This document shows positions 62,456-64,000 of a stretch of DNA of 64,000 nucleotides, one piece after another; the stretch's first letter is position 1, and the number at the start of each line of letters is the position of its first letter. Under the pieces are notes generated by a model. It saw nothing but the letters and a program-made list of their open reading frames with translations, ran no database searches and was not told where the DNA came from. Origin of the DNA: SZUA-318 sp964412015 (GTDB lineage Bacteria > Gemmatimonadota > Gemmatimonadetes > Longimicrobiales > Gaopeijiaceae); NCBI GenBank assembly GCA_964412015.1, contig CAYPMO010000003.1, positions 62,001 through 126,000 on the forward strand. The letters are read 5' to 3'. Position numbers and translations under genes: made by a program.

Positions 62456-64000
62456 GGCGGGTCGTAGCTGTCGCGCTGGCGGCGACGGCCGTGGTGATGA
62501 TCGCAATCTCCGTCCAGCGAAGCCTCTCCGGCGGGGCGCGACGCGACATCGAAACCACGAACCTTCCGGGAGCTGATCCCCGCCTCCGCGCGGTCGCCCT
62601 GCACCAGGAAGGCCTGGATGCGTTCGCCCGGTGTGACGAGCGAGGCATGTTCCGGCGTATGCGAGCCGCGTGGGAGGCCGATGCCACGTACATCCCGGCG
62701 ATCGTGGACCTCCTCGCCTACTACAACACCCATGTGCGGCTCCCGTGGGACGTCCGTGATGCACTGGAAGCGTTGGCGCTGGATCGTGCTTCGGACGCGA
62801 GCGTCTGTGCCCGTTATGTCCTGTCCGAGTGGGATGCGTCGCGCCGCACGGAGCCGGAGCCGGACGAGGCGACCGAACGAGGCCGGAATGGCTCCTGCGC
62901 CCTGTTGATCCAGGCGAAGGCATCCGGGGCCATGCCCGCCGGAGAGCAGATCAGGCTGTCGGAACTTCTGACCCGGCGATTCCCCGCCAGCCTGCACCTC
63001 ACGGAAATGCTCCTGACGCGGCTCGCCGAAGCGGGAGCATGGGACCGCGTCCTGGAGATCGTCGAGGAGTGGAAGCGCGAAGAGCAGCATCCCATCCTCC
63101 GGGCCCAGAGCTTCGGATGGCGTACCGTCGCCCTCATCGCCCTCCGGCGGGAGCAGGCCGCCCGCACCGGCGAGGATGAGGCCGAGGTCTTTCTTTCCGG
63201 GTCACCCCCCCTTCTCCGGATCACGTATCTGGAGGCCCTGCGCGTCGCGACACGGTTCGCGGGTACGCCCCCGAGCGAGCCGTTGCGCACCCGCCGGTGG
63301 GACTGGCTGCGTGCAAGCTATGCGCTCACGCGGGACACCGATGTCAACACTGGTCTGTCCGATCGCTATGGCTATGCGCTTTATCTGCTCGACAACGGAC
63401 GCCTGACGGAGAGCCTCGTCCTCTGGGACGAGCTCGCTGCCGCTTCCGACACTTTCGCCGTGGACTTTCGATCGGCCGTCCTCGGGTACCGTGGCCGGAC
63501 GCTGGTCAAGCTGGGACGGCTCGAGGCGGCGGAGCCGGACCTCGTGGCGGCCGGGGCCCTGGCCGATCGGGTGGGTAGCGTGGAGCGCGCGACGGAGGCT
63601 CAACACAACCTGCTGCATCTCTACGAGGCCCTGGGCCGGGAGCGGGACGCACGACAGGCCGGCATGGCCTTTGTGGAACTCACGCGCGTAGGCCGACTAC
63701 AGCCGGTCCGCATGATGGCCTACTACGACATGGGGAGGCTCCTCCAGCGGTTGGGGGAGTACGATGCGGCCCGGTCGTACTTTCACGCCATGCTCTCTGC
63801 CGTGGACTCGCTCGGCGGCTATCACCACTGGGCGGGCGAGTACTACGAGATGATCGGGGACCTGGACCGGGCGGTGGAGTCCTACGCTCGTTCCTGGGAG
63901 GTCGACGAGCCGGACGCCGTACGCTCCCTCGCGGCTCTGGTGAGGATCAGCGAGGCCACGGGCGACACTGCGCTCGCGGTGCGGTATGCCCGCGCCCACG
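62452..64000 (+). CDS. TPR-repeat protein (partial, continues beyond window)
   Basis: A frame of at least 516 codons from GTG 62452 (GTGA overlap with the anti-sigma stop) to the window edge without a stop. An N-terminal hydrophobic segment (VVAVALAATAVVMIAISVQ) suggests a membrane anchor or signal. The rest is helical repeats with TPR spacing: YGYALYLLDNGRLTESLVLW, YRGRTLVKLGRLEAAEPDLV, YYDMGRLLQRLGEYDAARSY, YYEMIGDLDRAVESYARSWE. In related loci a CHAT protease or other effector domain follows such repeats, but none is visible here. The three-gene coupling suggests it senses or executes the response of the sigma factor. Confidence 0.78.
   Translation, partial: MRRVVAVALAATAVVMIAISVQRSLSGGARRDIETTNLPGADPRLRAVALHQEGLDAFARCDERGMFRRMRAAWEADATYIPAIVDLLAYYNTHVRLPWDVRDALEALALDRASDASVCARYVLSEWDASRRTEPEPDEATERGRNGSCALLIQAKASGAMPAGEQIRLSELLTRRFPASLHLTEMLLTRLAEAGAWDRVLEIVEEWKREEQHPILRAQSFGWRTVALIALRREQAARTGEDEAEVFLSGSPPLLRITYLEALRVATRFAGTPPSEPLRTRRWDWLRASYALTRDTDVNTGLSDRYGYALYLLDNGRLTESLVLWDELAAASDTFAVDFRSAVLGYRGRTLVKLGRLEAAEPDLVAAGALADRVGSVERATEAQHNLLHLYEALGRERDARQAGMAFVELTRVGRLQPVRMMAYYDMGRLLQRLGEYDAARSYFHAMLSAVDSLGGYHHWAGEYYEMIGDLDRAVESYARSWEVDEPDAVRSLAALVRISEATGDTALAVRYARAH

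Overview
The window is a high-GC bacterial chromosome segment with short gaps and many stop/start overlaps (GTGA, ATGA). The gene set is typical of secretory, peptide-eating soil or marine heterotrophs: three S9 peptidases, an S15-type hydrolase, an M16 pair, many lipoproteins, an FtsX-type permease of the acidobacterial duplicated-orphan kind, FG-GAP/ASPIC-UnbV, DUF4382 and HAF-repeat proteins. Gemmatimonadota is my best guess from this flavour, with Acidobacteriota as the alternative. No rRNA, tRNA, CRISPR array, prophage or intact insertion sequence was seen.

Layout. 1-567 is the 5' part of a serine hydrolase. 718-10856 holds an AddB-like nuclease and an AddA-like helicase-nuclease separated by a three-gene cassette: a gamma-glutamyltransferase-like Ntn hydrolase and the two subunits of an aconitase-X dehydratase. 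10891-20632 carries an S9 peptidase, a TolC-type channel, an FG-GAP lipoprotein, an FAD oxidoreductase and a B12-binding radical SAM enzyme. 21043-22073 is an XRE regulator/nucleotidyltransferase pair that looks like a toxin-antitoxin locus. 22219-31675 is general metabolism: esterase, metallophosphoesterase, FTCD of histidine breakdown, a propeller-phosphoesterase, an aminotransferase, a DUF5698 membrane protein and a class II glutamine amidotransferase. 31735-34635 is an M16 peptidase operon. 34725-35394 is a VapBC-like locus whose promoter lies in a perfect 18-bp palindrome directly before the antitoxin ATG. 35412-43228 has an ADOP permease, a NamZ-type muramidase, a pseudo-receiver, small lipoproteins, a GNAT protein and two decayed enzyme loci.

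43236-50089 contains a Tat-exported epimerase, an operon of an octaheme hydroxylamine-oxidoreductase-like cytochrome with a membrane hexaheme NapC-like cytochrome, an S15 hydrolase and a cytochrome c lipoprotein. 50188-58227 has an acyl-CoA synthetase, two more S9 peptidases, an FmdB zinc ribbon and a HAF-repeat lipoprotein. 58440-61110 is a decay zone: two oppositely oriented remnants of an IS91-family transposase flank a two-gene lipoprotein operon in which one gene has an in-frame TAG and the other a frameshift. 61197 to the end is an ECF-type sigma factor, an anti-sigma factor and a TPR protein, all coupled by GTGA overlaps.

Together the genes suggest import and breakdown of peptides and amino acids outside the cytoplasm, a quinol-linked multiheme nitrogen-oxide or hydroxylamine module, and two small autoregulated toxin-antitoxin-like loci. 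The most unusual points are the cassette inside addBA, the palindrome-embedded promoters of the two toxin-antitoxin-like loci, the multiheme pair and the IS91-flanked decay zone.
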